From positions 310,001-374,000 of the forward strand of contig JAQXDE010000066.1 in assembly GCA_029251525.1 (NCBI GenBank): DNA of 64,000 bases. The letters are read 5' to 3'. The position numbers and the translations under genes are program-made. The notes beneath the pieces were generated by a model. The model was given only the letters and a program-made list of their open reading frames with translations. It made no database searches and was not told the DNA's origin. This DNA comes from Saprospiraceae bacterium. Its GTDB lineage: Bacteria; Bacteroidota; Bacteroidia; Chitinophagales; Saprospiraceae. Below, in pieces: positions 53,486 through 62,151 of the stretch (position 1 is its first letter; the number at the start of each line of letters is the position of its first letter).

Positions 53486-54328
53486 ATGAATAAAATCGCA
53501 ATTGGAATCTCATCTGCATTAATTATAATATTTGGTTCTTTGCTATTTACTTTCTTTGATTTTTGTGATAGTACAACTAGCCCTCCAGAAAAATTCTCAT
53601 TTACTGATGGTGTATTTAAAACCAAAAATGTGGAAGGAATTTCATTTGAAAAAGATGGTATATTGGCAACTATTCCTGCAGTAACTAATGGTGAGATTTT
53701 AAAAATTGCTGCGCATTTTAAGAGTAATGAAAATAGAATATTGAGTTTAGTAGGGGATTATTATGATTCTGAAGATTACAAAGGGGATTCTAGTCTAGGA
53801 AAAGAAAGAGCAGAAGTTATTAAAGCGAAATTAATGGACTACGGAACTCCTGAAAATAAAATCATTACCTCTGGAAAAAAGATTGCAGGAGTTTTGGTAG
53901 GAAAAAGATTTTATAATGCCGTAACTTTTAAAGGGAGTGAAAGGGTGCTTAAAAAGGAATTTGTTTTGCCAAATGAAGTTGAATTTTCTCCTTTTGTTCC
54001 TCATGTGATTTATTATAATACTGGCTCTTATTTGTTTGATATGAATTCTGAATTAAGAAGTTATTTGGATCAAGCCATGAATTATCTAAATCAAAATTAT
54101 GGTACGGTACTTTTAGTGAATGGGTATACGGATAATGAAGAAAAACGAAAAGGCGAAAAGAAATTATCGAGAGATAGAGCAAGAGAAATAAGAACCTATT
54201 TATATAAAAATGGAATTAAAAAAAATCAAGTAAGGATTCAAGGATTAGGAAGGAGAAACCCAATTTCACCAAATGATTCTGAAGAGGGAAAAGCCCTAAA
54301 TCGACGAGTAGAAATAAAAATTAAATAA
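53486..54328 (+). CDS. Protein with two OmpA-like domains
   Basis: A 280-residue protein with an N-terminal signal or anchor (IGISSALIIIFGSLLFTFF). Residues about 60-140 resemble a degenerate OmpA domain: ILSLVGDYYDSEDYKGDSSL, KERAEVIKAKLMDYGTP and ENKIITSGKK keep the helix-strand order. The C-terminal 110 residues are a canonical OmpA domain (YYNTGSYLFDMN, VNGYTDNEEKRKGEKKLSRD, ALNRRVEIKIK). Such tandem arrangement is seen in some Bacteroidota. It presumably anchors to peptidoglycan. It precedes folD by about 100 bp but is probably a separate unit. Confidence 0.83.
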   Translation: MNKIAIGISSALIIIFGSLLFTFFDFCDSTTSPPEKFSFTDGVFKTKNVEGISFEKDGILATIPAVTNGEILKIAAHFKSNENRILSLVGDYYDSEDYKGDSSLGKERAEVIKAKLMDYGTPENKIITSGKKIAGVLVGKRFYNAVTFKGSERVLKKEFVLPNEVEFSPFVPHVIYYNTGSYLFDMNSELRSYLDQAMNYLNQNYGTVLLVNGYTDNEEKRKGEKKLSRDRAREIRTYLYKNGIKKNQVRIQGLGRRNPISPNDSEEGKALNRRVEIKIK

Positions 54329-54362
54329 TTGTTTTCTATTTGTGGAAAAAAATAAAAACGTG

Positions 54363-54396
54363 TTGGCCATTTTGGTCTGTGCATTTTTTATATTTG
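54363..54396 (+). promoter_or_regulatory. Promoter of folD
   Basis: TTG (54363-54365), 23-nt spacer, TATATTTG (54389-54396). Transcription would start near 54403, which excludes the longer reading frame and supports the ATG at 54426. Confidence 0.5.
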
Positions 54397-54425
54397 CGCT
54401 TTGTCAATATAATATAAACCTAATT

Positions 54426-55313
54426 ATGTCAAACATCATAGACGGAAAAGGACTAGCCAACAAAATTAAGGAAGAAATTGCAGTTGAAGTTGCAAAAATT
54501 AGAGAAGCTGGTGGGAAAATTCCACACCTCGCCGCAGTATTAGTTGGGGAAGATGCAGCTAGTCAAGTTTATGTAAGAAATAAGGTTCGATCGTGTGAGC
54601 AAGTTGGTTTTGAGTCTACCATGATTAGAAAAAATATCTCTATCACAGAGGAAGAATTGTTAGAAATTGTAGCTGGATTAAATGATGATCCAAAGATAGA
54701 TGGATTTATTGTTCAACTTCCTTTGCCAAAGCATATTGATGAGGAAAAGATTACTCTTGCCATAAATCCTCGAAAAGATGTTGATGGATTTCATCCAGCT
54801 AACTTTGGACGTATGGCACAGGGATTACCTGCCTATTTACCTGCAACCCCATTTGGAATTATGCAAATGTTAGATCGATACAATATAGATGTGGAAGGAA
54901 AAGAGTGTGTTGTTTTGGGAAGAAGTAATATTGTAGGAACACCAATTAGTATTTTGTTATCTAGAAAAGCAAGACCAGGTAATGCAACAGTTTCGCTTTG
55001 TCATAGCCGGACGAAGGATTTAAAGTCGCATACTTTGCGTGCCGATATTATCATTGCGGCTATTGGAATTCCTGAGTTTTTAACTGCCGATATGGTTAAA
55101 GATGGTGTTGTGATTATCGATGTTGGGATCAATAGAGTAAATGATGAAAATACTAAACGTGGATATAGATTGGCTGGTGATGTAAAGTATGAGGAGGTAG
55201 CTGCTAAAGCTAGTTATATCACCCCAGTTCCTGGAGGAGTTGGGCCAATGACGGTAACTTCTTTATTGATGAATACATTGAAATCATGTCGAGGAGAAGT
55301 TTACGGGAAATAG
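54426..55313 (+). CDS. folD: Methylenetetrahydrofolate dehydrogenase/cyclohydrolase
   Basis: A 295-residue bifunctional cytoplasmic enzyme converting 5,10-methylene-THF to 10-formyl-THF with NADP. Motifs: LVGEDAASQVYVRNKVRSCEQVG (catalytic Tyr and Lys), DGFIVQLPLPKHI (the QLPLP signature), NPRKDVDGFHP, VVLGRSNIVGTP (nucleotide site) and TPVPGGVGPMTV. The open frame extends 28 codons further upstream, but ATG 54426 gives the family length and sits just behind the predicted promoter. Confidence 0.96.
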   Translation: MSNIIDGKGLANKIKEEIAVEVAKIREAGGKIPHLAAVLVGEDAASQVYVRNKVRSCEQVGFESTMIRKNISITEEELLEIVAGLNDDPKIDGFIVQLPLPKHIDEEKITLAINPRKDVDGFHPANFGRMAQGLPAYLPATPFGIMQMLDRYNIDVEGKECVVLGRSNIVGTPISILLSRKARPGNATVSLCHSRTKDLKSHTLRADIIIAAIGIPEFLTADMVKDGVVIIDVGINRVNDENTKRGYRLAGDVKYEEVAAKASYITPVPGGVGPMTVTSLLMNTLKSCRGEVYGK

Positions 55314-55669
55314 TGAATTGAAGACTTTACTAAAGTTAACTTGTTCTTAACTTGCGAATAATGTAATTAATTTAGAGTTCATTGAACATAAGACATAAAG
55401 TAGATCTATAACATATTAATCAGGGTTACTTTTTTTGATTATGTTGACTTAATTATTTAAATCAGTTTTTTCTATAAAAATGACCTTTCTTCTTTTAATT
55501 CACGCCATTTAATTCCTCAATTAATCTTTTTTAAATAATACTTGTGCTCGAGCAAGCTCAAATTTGTACTAGCTGAAATATTTTTTGTTGTAATATTTAC
55601 GAGTTAATATACTTGGACCTAACTACTTTTATTAAACCAAATATTTTCCAAAAACTAATTTTAAAAAAT
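55314..55669. other. Intergenic region
   Basis: AT-rich and without a recognisable gene. A short inverted repeat CTCGAGCAAGCT near 55545 is not followed by a T-run. Nothing supportable otherwise. Confidence 0.5.
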
Positions 55670-56281
55670 ATGCCATTCATTTCTATTTATACAATATTAT
55701 TTGCCTTTTCGATGTCCACTTTCCAATCAAAAGAGTTGCCTAATCAATTGAATGATTTTGATTTGAAAATATATCAAGGTGATAATATTATTGCAGTAAC
55801 AGCGTCTGAACAAAGTATTGATTTGGTCAAAGAGAAATTTACTATTAATTTTAAAATTAAAAAGGATGATGAGGCTGGTCAAAATTATCATGCTGCAAGA
55901 TTGATTACAGATATTGATCCTGATATTTTTAAGCAGTTCGAGGTTAGGAAAAACTTTGAGGAAATTCCTTCCCTATCAGAAGGCACAAGTATTGCTGGCC
56001 CAAAAGATTCTCAATATGAATGCATCTTTTTTGGTGATCAATCTCATCACTATATTTTTTACAATAATGAAGAAGAGAAACGAGCGACTTTGATTTCTAA
56101 AGAGGAAAATGGTTTTGTCCAATTAAGCATTGATATAGAAAATTATTGCTTGCAGGATCTTGAGGTAAATATTAAAAATACCAATTTTGAAAAACTTTAC
56201 TTTGTCTTTTTCATTGATGAAAATTTAAATAAAAAAATTGATGAAGGAGAATTTGTTAAATTGATTATTAATTTTAATTAA
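55670..56281 (+). CDS. Exported protein of unknown function with an EF-hand-like tail
   Basis: A 203-residue protein with an N-terminal hydrophobic segment (MPFISIYTILFAFSMSTFQS) as signal peptide. I start at ATG 55670; the longer frame uses a TTG. Two beta-rich parts follow, and near the C-terminus the segment DENLNKKIDEGE matches the 12-residue EF-hand Ca2+-binding loop (D, N, N, I, E at positions 1, 3, 5, 8, 12). No family was recognised. Monocistronic, convergent with ung. Confidence 0.7.
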   Translation: MPFISIYTILFAFSMSTFQSKELPNQLNDFDLKIYQGDNIIAVTASEQSIDLVKEKFTINFKIKKDDEAGQNYHAARLITDIDPDIFKQFEVRKNFEEIPSLSEGTSIAGPKDSQYECIFFGDQSHHYIFYNNEEEKRATLISKEENGFVQLSIDIENYCLQDLEVNIKNTNFEKLYFVFFIDENLNKKIDEGEFVKLIINFN

Positions 56282-56300
56282 AGATTTCTGAATAATTGTT

Positions 56301-56987
56301 TTATAAATGCCAATCAATTGGAGTTAAGTTCTGTTTTGCTAATAGTTCATTAGTCTTAGAAAAATGCTTATTCCCAAACCAATATCCCCTATTAGCACTT
56401 AATGGAGAAGGATGTCCTGTCATCAGAACATGATGTTTGGTATGATCAATTAAACTTGATTTCTTTTTGGCAAAACCTCCCCAAAGTAAAAAAACAATTC
56501 CTTTTCGTTGATCAGATAGTTTTACTATGGCAGCATCAGTAAATTTATGCCAACCTATATTTTTATGAGAATTTGCTTGATGAGCTCGAACCGTTAATCC
56601 GGCATTGAGTAATAAAATACCTTGGTTAGCCCACTTTTGTAAATTTCCGGTTGTTGGAATATTCATACCTATATCTGTGTTTAATTCTTTAAATATATTC
56701 TTTAAAGAAGGAGGAGCAGGAAATCCATCTGGAACTGAAAAACTCAAACCACATGCTTGGCCAATGTTATGATAAGGGTCTTGTCCCAAAATAACAACCT
56801 TCACTTTTTTGAAAGGAGTAGAATTAAATGCATTGAAAATCAATGATGGAGAAGGAAATATTTTATTACCAGCTTGTTCTTCTTGATGTAAAAATTGTAT
56901 GATTTTTGAAAAATATGGTTGCTGAAATTCATCTGACAGGGCATATTGCCAACTTTCTTCTAATTTTATATTATCGATAGTGATCAT
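56301..56987 (-). CDS. ung: Uracil-DNA glycosylase
   Basis: A 228-residue family-1 UDG, which removes uracil from DNA to start base-excision repair. The catalytic GQDPYHNIGQACGLSFSVP motif (general-base Asp) and the HPSPLSANRGYWFGNKHFS motif (catalytic His, minor-groove loop) are complete. The frame is open 50 codons upstream, but that stretch is low-complexity and the ATG at 56987 gives the standard length and start (MITIDNIKLEESW). Convergent with the preceding gene. Confidence 0.96.
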   Translation of the reverse strand: MITIDNIKLEESWQYALSDEFQQPYFSKIIQFLHQEEQAGNKIFPSPSLIFNAFNSTPFKKVKVVILGQDPYHNIGQACGLSFSVPDGFPAPPSLKNIFKELNTDIGMNIPTTGNLQKWANQGILLLNAGLTVRAHQANSHKNIGWHKFTDAAIVKLSDQRKGIVFLLWGGFAKKKSSLIDHTKHHVLMTGHPSPLSANRGYWFGNKHFSKTNELLAKQNLTPIDWHL

Positions 56988-57204
56988 TTTTAATTTAATT
57001 TTTAAAAAGTTCTCGAATTTAGAAAAATAAGTAACGTTTTTAGAGAAATTTAATACAAAGTTGGAATTGAAATTAAAAATACTAAACAGGGATCTTAATT
57101 TTATTTTTATTTGATTTAATAAACAAGGTCTTTTCAAGAATAAAAATTGTTGATATGTTAGTAGAGGGGAAGGATATTTGGTTTAAAAAAATACTTTGCA
57201 GAAA

Positions 57205-57236
57205 TTGTATTTTTATAATAAAAAAATATAAATTTG
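57205..57236 (+). promoter_or_regulatory. Promoter of tRNA-Arg
   Basis: TTG (57205-57207), 21-nt spacer, TAAATTTG (57229-57236), an exact TAnnTTTG match. The tRNA starts 31 nt downstream of the -7 element. Confidence 0.65.
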
Positions 57237-57266
57237 CGCTCGCTTAGTATAGCAAAATCCAGATTT

Positions 57267-57343
57267 GGTCTCGTAGCTCAACTGGATAGAGCAGCTGCCT
57301 TCTAAGCAGCAGGTTCCAGGTTCGAGTCCTGGCGGGATCACCA
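57267..57343 (+). tRNA. tRNA-Arg (anticodon UCU)
   Basis: A complete cloverleaf including encoded CCA. The acceptor stem GGTCTCG/CGGGATC has two G-T pairs; D stem GCTC/GAGC; anticodon stem GCTGC/GCAGC with loop CTTCTAA (anticodon TCT at 57301-57303); T stem CCAGG/CCTGG with loop TTCGAGT; discriminator A at 57340 and CCA at 57341-57343. It reads AGA codons. Confidence 0.96.
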
Positions 57344-57349
57344 CAGTAG

Positions 57350-57389
57350 CCCGTAACTAATTGATTATCAATGAGTTACGGGTTTTATT
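57350..57389 (+). terminator. Intrinsic terminator of the tRNA gene
   Basis: CCCGTAACT (57350-57358) pairs perfectly with AGTTACGGG (57374-57382) and is followed by TTTTATTTT. Confidence 0.85.
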
Positions 57390-57398
57390 TTGGAGTTG

Positions 57399-57420
57399 CT
57401 AAAACATTTCTAAAACATTT
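57399..57420. repeat. Tandem 11-bp repeat downstream of tRNA-Arg
   Basis: CTAAAACATTT occurs twice without gap (57399-57409, 57410-57420), directly after the tRNA terminator. Such repeats next to tRNA genes can be arm sites of a tyrosine integrase, but no integrase gene is present. Confidence 0.5.
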
Positions 57421-57491
57421 TCTTTTTTGCTTCGCTTTTCTTTCTATTTCCTTCAATTATTTGAAAGTCTTACTTATGGGTGGATTACTGA

Positions 57492-58454
57492 CTATAATTC
57501 AAATTCTGCCCAAAGCGGATAGTGGTCAGAAATATGAAAAGAAAGTTGCTGCTTAGTCAATGGTCTATTCTGTAATACCTTACCTACAAAATCATAATTA
57601 CCTCCATTTTTAAATTCTAGCGATAATTTTGGAACATCATTATTACCATTGAACCAAGCAATTTGGTCATAGTATTTTGTCTCGTCAAAGATGGAACGAG
57701 TGACTTCCTCATTTTGAAGCGCCTCTGGCACAAATAATCCTTCAGATAAAAAAGTTTGGTCAAGTAAATCACCTCTTTTATCAATATTAAAATCACCTAG
57801 CGCAATCAAGTTCTGATTATATTCAGAAATATTTTTTGCCCAATCCGATAGCCAATGAGCAATAGCTTTGAGTTCAGGTTTTCGTTCTTTTGCTTTTTTC
57901 CCATACTTGATGTGGAGTGTAACTAAAATGAAAGTTTGGTTTTTCGAGCGAAAGCCAACCGCATAAGGTGTTCTTACAAATTGTTCTTGAAGCGCATCTA
58001 CTCCTATTTTGGTAAGCTTTTCTTTTGGCACAACCAACTCACAAGCTAATCCTGATAGCTGCACCCGCCGGGTATCAAAAAGATAAGCCATACGCTCGCC
58101 ATTACCTGCACTTCCTCTGGTTACATCAGTCAGAATTAATCCCCAATGGTTACCCAAAACCTTCATGGTATCTCTTAATGCTCGAATATTGGATTTGACT
58201 TCTTGGATAGCAATAACATCGAAGCGAGAAAGAATTTCTGCGATACAAAGAATAGAATGTAAATCTCGTTTTGGAGAGTCTTCTCCTCTTGAAATCCATT
58301 TACGAGTTAAGTTACCAAAGGCACGAATATTCCATGTTGCAATTAAAATATTTCGGTCAAGTTTCTTTGGTGGAATTTTAGAGTCTAGGTCTTGTTTTAG
58401 AAATTCTAGTTCTTTAGAGATTGACTTTATAGGGCGGTCTGTAATATGAGGCAT
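57492..58454 (-). CDS. Endonuclease/exonuclease/phosphatase family protein
   Basis: A 320-residue protein of the DNase I/exonuclease III-like superfamily. Motifs: ILIATWNIRAFG (Asn metal ligand), VIAIQEVK (Glu metal ligand), LIALGDFNIDKRGD (catalytic Asp-Asn) and ISDHYPLWAEF (catalytic Asp-His). No signal peptide. Nuclease or phosphodiesterase activity is expected; substrate cannot be read. It starts MPHITDRPIKSISKELEFL, and its promoter must lie in the region shared with the candidate RNA. Confidence 0.88.
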   Translation of the reverse strand: MPHITDRPIKSISKELEFLKQDLDSKIPPKKLDRNILIATWNIRAFGNLTRKWISRGEDSPKRDLHSILCIAEILSRFDVIAIQEVKSNIRALRDTMKVLGNHWGLILTDVTRGSAGNGERMAYLFDTRRVQLSGLACELVVPKEKLTKIGVDALQEQFVRTPYAVGFRSKNQTFILVTLHIKYGKKAKERKPELKAIAHWLSDWAKNISEYNQNLIALGDFNIDKRGDLLDQTFLSEGLFVPEALQNEEVTRSIFDETKYYDQIAWFNGNNDVPKLSLEFKNGGNYDFVGKVLQNRPLTKQQLSFHISDHYPLWAEFEL

Positions 58455-58549
58455 AGATGAGTGTTTTTCAAATTTTAAAAAATTGTAAATGTATATTTTA
58501 TTCTTTTTGTACGAACGATAAATGAAAACGTTTTATGTAAAAAAAATGA

Positions 58550-58762
58550 TAGACTTTGTCTTTTCAAGAGGAATAAAAGATTTACCAGGATTAAAAAAAC
58601 AAGAGTAATATCGCTGACGCTGATTCTCTGGACCGTGTTTACTCTAAAGCGATTACATACTGGGGAAGAGATAAAAGATAAGGGACTACGTCTAGGTCTG
58701 TGAAAAATACCGCAACAGAATCAACAAATGTACTTACATTGTAGAATGTAAGTGGCTTTTTC
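58550..58762 (+). ncRNA. Candidate structured non-coding RNA, unidentified
   Basis: An ORF-free stretch, richer in GC than its flanks, that ends in a good terminator. Nested helices can be drawn: TGATTCT (58621-58627) with AGAATCA (58717-58723), and inside it TGGACC (58629-58634) with GGTCTG (58695-58700, two wobbles), leaving a 16-nt bubble on the 3' side. A rod with a bubble is reminiscent of 6S RNA, but the sequence does not match any RNA I can name. The 5' end is a guess. Confidence 0.3.
58732..58761 (+). terminator. Intrinsic terminator of the candidate RNA
   Basis: ACTTACATT pairs perfectly with AATGTAAGT around a GTAG loop, followed by GGCTTTTT. There is no plus-strand ORF upstream that it could terminate. 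Confidence 0.6.
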
Positions 58763-59175
58763 TATGAGTTCAATTAAAAGAAAAAAACAAAATCTAAGAA
58801 GTGTAAGCGAAACGAGATTTAGCACCCCGAATTAAAGCGTCCAAAGTAAAGATGATTTAATCTTGGTTCTTTTATAGTAGGTTTTGAATAGTGGCCTCTT
58901 TATTAGCAATACCGCTTAAACTTCCCTTGAGAAAGACTAAAAAATAATTGTCTCTTAGCACTACCTCTTTGAATAGTTAATGCTTAGCATATGTATCTCT
59001 TTAGCCACCAACTACAAGAAAATAGAATTAGCTAAAGGAACTGGCGGTCAACTCCAAAAACAACAAATTTGGCCTTGATATAATATTATAATTTGAATAA
59101 AAAGTAGTCAATACTATTAATTTGCTAATAAAAAACAATTAGCTTCGCACTTCATTTTTTTAACGAAGAACAGTT
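58763..59175. other. Gene-free region upstream of the PD-(D/E)XK-like gene
   Basis: A 24-codon frame at 58764 (MSSIKRKKQNLRSVSETRF) is too short to support. Otherwise all frames are closed and no repeat or RNA was recognised. Confidence 0.45.
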
Positions 59176-59763
59176 ATGGAAAAGATTAAAAAGAGTTTAA
59201 TTCAAATTTGGGATAATGAAATTAGAGATGCGCTTGGGAGAGGAGAAGTAATACTGGAACAACAACTAAGGGCTGAGATATATCACCAACTAAGATTGAA
59301 ATTTTCGAAATTTAAAATATGGATTACTCCAACTTTGTATTTGAAAAAGTATGATTTGGATAGGATAAAACCTGACCTAGTTGTCTCAAATGAAAAAGAG
59401 ATATTAGCTATTATTCAATTGAATTTTAAACCGTGGGATTTTTTAAATTATAAAGAAGATTTACGGATATTAACAGGAATGGATAAAGTAGGGAAATCGA
59501 AAAGGATAAAATTGGGAATGATTCCTTTTTCATCAATTTGGCAAGAGCAAAAAAACAAGGACGAGAATAACTTGAATTTTACGATGGCTGATGATTTATT
59601 AAAAGTGTTGGTGACAGGCAGTCGAGCAGGATGCCATTCTTTGGAACTTAAAAAAGATGAGAAGCCAAGTCAGAATTTTTTACATCTTTTTGGTTATATA
59701 GAAAATGAAACAAGTTTGTTTTTTGGAAATAGCTTTTATGATAAAAGTATTTCTAGAGAATAA
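59176..59763 (+). CDS. PD-(D/E)XK-like protein with a degenerate active site
   Basis: A 195-residue protein. Its central part follows the layout of small restriction-endonuclease-like domains: a helix with Glu34 (LEQQLRAEIYHQLR), a strand ending RIKPDLVVSN (Pro66-Asp67), and a strand EILAIIQLNFKP where active enzymes have E-x-K. Here Gln81 and Asn83 take the place of Glu and Lys, which should abolish metal-dependent cleavage. The C-terminal half is unrecognised. No signal peptide. It is flanked by long gene-free regions, which fits an acquired gene. Confidence 0.6.
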   Translation: MEKIKKSLIQIWDNEIRDALGRGEVILEQQLRAEIYHQLRLKFSKFKIWITPTLYLKKYDLDRIKPDLVVSNEKEILAIIQLNFKPWDFLNYKEDLRILTGMDKVGKSKRIKLGMIPFSSIWQEQKNKDENNLNFTMADDLLKVLVTGSRAGCHSLELKKDEKPSQNFLHLFGYIENETSLFFGNSFYDKSISRE

Positions 59764-60228
59764 TTGATAATAATAAAATCAAAGTGTAGATTACCATAAT
59801 TGAGTCAAGAACATCTTTAAATTTAATTGATTTATCGATTAAAAAAAGATAAGCCAGCCCAAAGAATTTGCTTAAGGAACTGTAAATAAGTACATCTAAT
59901 ACCCTTTGGCGCATTCTAATTATTGGTATTTAATATAGTTGAATTGTTGTGAAATTGGGATGCCAAATAGATGACTGAGAACCCCGTTTAAGTTTATGTC
60001 TGAAAAAAACTTTGTTCTAAGGATATATCAAATATCCTAATTCAATTATATTGGTCAGAATAATATTTCAAAAAAGATTTTGACCATCTGTAGGTTCTTA
60101 TGATGATTAATATATTTTTTTAATGAAAAAAGTTGAGATTTCTCTCCTTTTGAATATGTGATACTAATCACTAAACTTCATTTCTTTACTTATCATATTT
60201 GCTTCATTATTTCAACAAAATATTTAAA
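59764..60228. other. Intergenic region upstream of the rhodanese gene
   Basis: No ORF, repeat or RNA recognised; AT-rich throughout. Confidence 0.5.
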
Positions 60229-60639
60229 ATGAAAAAATTAAGTTTATTATTGGCTGTAGTTTTGATGCAGTTTTCGAATTGTAGTTCCTCTGCACAAAAT
60301 GAAAAAAATACTTCTTCAAATGAGATTAATCAGGTAAGAATTGACGTTGATGTTAGTGAATTCAAGAATAAGATGAAAGAGAAAGATATTGTAATTCTAG
60401 ATGTTAGGACCCCGGCTGAAACGGTTCAAGGGAAAATAAAGGGAACTATAGAAATTGATGTCAGGTCATCAGACTTTCAAGAAAAAATAAAAAAATTAGA
60501 TAAAGACAAAACGTATTTAGTTTATTGTCGAAGTGGTAAAAGAAGCGTGAAAGCCTGTAATATGTTAGAAAAAGAGGGCTTTAAAAAGATGTATAATTTA
60601 TTAGGTGGGTTTAATGCATGGAAGATAAATTCCCAGTAA
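60229..60639 (+). CDS. Rhodanese-like lipoprotein
   Basis: A 136-residue lipoprotein (MQFSNCSSS, lipid Cys at 18) with one rhodanese domain. The CH2A-like LDVRTPAETVQGKIKG element is followed by the active-site loop VYCRSGKRSVKAC with catalytic Cys100 (six-residue loop CRSGKR, as in sulfurtransferases). It could handle sulfane sulfur or act as a periplasmic redox protein. ATG 60229 is preferred over an upstream TTG, because the signal peptide begins here (MKKLSLLLAVVLM). Confidence 0.92.
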   Translation: MKKLSLLLAVVLMQFSNCSSSAQNEKNTSSNEINQVRIDVDVSEFKNKMKEKDIVILDVRTPAETVQGKIKGTIEIDVRSSDFQEKIKKLDKDKTYLVYCRSGKRSVKACNMLEKEGFKKMYNLLGGFNAWKINSQ

Positions 60640-61103
60640 AAAATAAGTTGAATTTTACTATTTATTGATGATTTTTAAAATTAAGGCTAAAAAGTGTGTA
60701 TTTTTTGTTGCTTGTAATTACAGAATATTGGTTTAACTCTATTTTTTTTTAAGAAAGTGAATGATGGCAAGAGAAAATGATTATGTAGATTGTATGGATC
60801 AGGTTATTGTTTCAATTAGTGAAATTATATTTTCTTAAAAACCTTTAAATGATGATAATTTATTTTTTTGGCCAACACAATATATTGATTTTTGGAACCA
60901 ATTTGACAGGATTTTTCCAAAGTATATTGTTTACTACATTATTTAGTTGATTCAAATTTAATCCCGTTTCGATCACGCAATCAGGGAGTAATAATTACCT
61001 TTAATTTTTTATTAACAGTGTTGTCTTTTTATAAAGGAAGCAATTACAATTGTTTTTAAGGAGAAATTTATAGAGACAATGAATTCAAAAATCAAAAAAG
61101 ATC
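60640..61103. other. Intergenic region
   Basis: A 25-codon frame at 60761-60838 (MMARENDYVDCMDQ) is too short to call. No RNA, repeat or hairpin of note. Confidence 0.45.
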
Positions 61104-61385
61104 ATGATAAATATTTTTAAAATTATAAGTCTTTTGGAAGGTGGATCTTATATCCTTTTGTTATTTGTAGGAGTGCCACTAAAATATTTTGGAGATAATC
61201 CCATTTTAGTTAAATCACTAGGTATGCCTCATGGGATATTATTTTTAGCTTATATAGTTCTTGCATTATTAATTCGAGAAAAAATGAATTGGGATTTCAA
61301 AGCGACTTTTTTAGTTCTTATTGCTTCGATTATTCCTTTTGGGACATTTTATATCAATAAAAAATATTTTGGGACTGCCATTTAA
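61104..61385 (+). CDS. DUF3817 integral membrane protein
   Basis: A 93-residue protein with three membrane helices: about 4-25 (ISLLEGGSYILLLFVGVPL), 40-58 (PHGILFLAYIVLALLI) and 68-85. The LEGGSYILLL start, the GMPHG turn and the C-terminal FGTFYINKK match DUF3817, a small bacterial membrane family of unknown function, sometimes beside transporters. It precedes the heavy-metal-associated gene by 98 bp. Confidence 0.88.
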   Translation: MINIFKIISLLEGGSYILLLFVGVPLKYFGDNPILVKSLGMPHGILFLAYIVLALLIREKMNWDFKATFLVLIASIIPFGTFYINKKYFGTAI

Positions 61386-61483
61386 ATATCTCCTAGTGAT
61401 TTTTATCACTCAAATCAACATTTATAGTAGTTATCTTTATGTAAGATTTGAAATTTATTTTTTCAAAAAAAATTAATTAAAAT

Positions 61484-61753
61484 ATGAGCAAAGAAATAAT
61501 AGTTATAGATAATTTAAAATGTGGTGGTTGTGTAAACACAGTCACGAAAAAACTTCAAGAGATGGAAGGAGTGGCTAATGTAAATGTTGTGTTAAAAACT
61601 TCTGTAGTTGAAATTGAATTAGAGAAGAATATTTCAAGAGAGGCATTAATTGAAAAATTATCAAAATGGGGATATCCAGAAATGGGTACTTCTAATTTGG
61701 TTCAAAAAGCAAAATCTTATGTGAGTTGTGCGATTGGTCGACTCGAAATATAA
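61484..61753 (+). CDS. Heavy-metal-associated (HMA) domain protein
   Basis: An 89-residue cytoplasmic protein whose first 65 residues are one HMA ferredoxin-like fold. The metal-binding motif appears as LKCGGCVNTVTKKLQ (CxxC in place of the usual MxCxxC), followed by EGVANVNVVLKTSVVEIEL and LIEKLSKWGYPE. Similar small proteins carry Cu(I) or other soft metals to P-type ATPases. None is nearby. The C-terminal 22 residues add a single Cys (KSYVSCAIG). Confidence 0.9.
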   Translation: MSKEIIVIDNLKCGGCVNTVTKKLQEMEGVANVNVVLKTSVVEIELEKNISREALIEKLSKWGYPEMGTSNLVQKAKSYVSCAIGRLEI

Positions 61754-61780
61754 TAATTGATTTTCGTTTAGTTTTGTAAA

Positions 61781-61815
61781 AGGGTATAAGCATATTTGTT
61801 TATACCCTATTTTTA
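61781..61815 (+). terminator. Intrinsic terminator after the HMA gene
   Basis: AGGGTATAA (61781-61789) pairs with TTATACCCT (61800-61808) and is followed by ATTTTTAATTT. Confidence 0.75.
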
Positions 61816-62151
61816 ATTTCGAAGGTGAGAAATAATATAAACTAAGAGGACTCCTGCCAATAAATTTGTCTGTTATCAAACTTTTTACTCATCATCAATA
61901 TCGATTGGAAACTTTTATTAATGTTTTTCCTTGTTTTGGGCTAGACTCCATTTTTCTCTGTATTGCATTTGTTAGGAAAAGTCTTTTAACGTATTCGTAT
62001 TTCAAAGCAGAATCAGTTAATTAAGTTAACTGATTAGCTTTTAGGCTGTTTGCAATTCAATCAACCTTTCCAAAATTGATATCAATTTCATAATACTAGT
62101 TTAAAAAATATAATACTTATGATGGTGATATTGTCATTTCTCGGGCAAATA
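61816..62151. other. Intergenic region
   Basis: No ORF recognised. CAGTTAATTAAGTTAACTG near 62011-62029 is a near-perfect palindrome (CAGTTAA/TTAACTG) and could be an operator for the operon to its right. Confidence 0.4.

Noticed and set aside
54342-54425. 28-residue N-terminal extension of FolD as a signal peptide
   Set aside because: The enzyme is cytoplasmic, and a good promoter lies inside this stretch, so translation starts at 54426.
56988-57137. 50-residue N-terminal extension of uracil-DNA glycosylase
   Set aside because: Low-complexity Asn/Phe/Lys-rich sequence; the ATG at 56987 gives the normal family length.
58764-58838. 24-codon frame after the candidate RNA
   Set aside because: Too short and without homology; it follows the terminator and has no recognisable ribosome-binding context.
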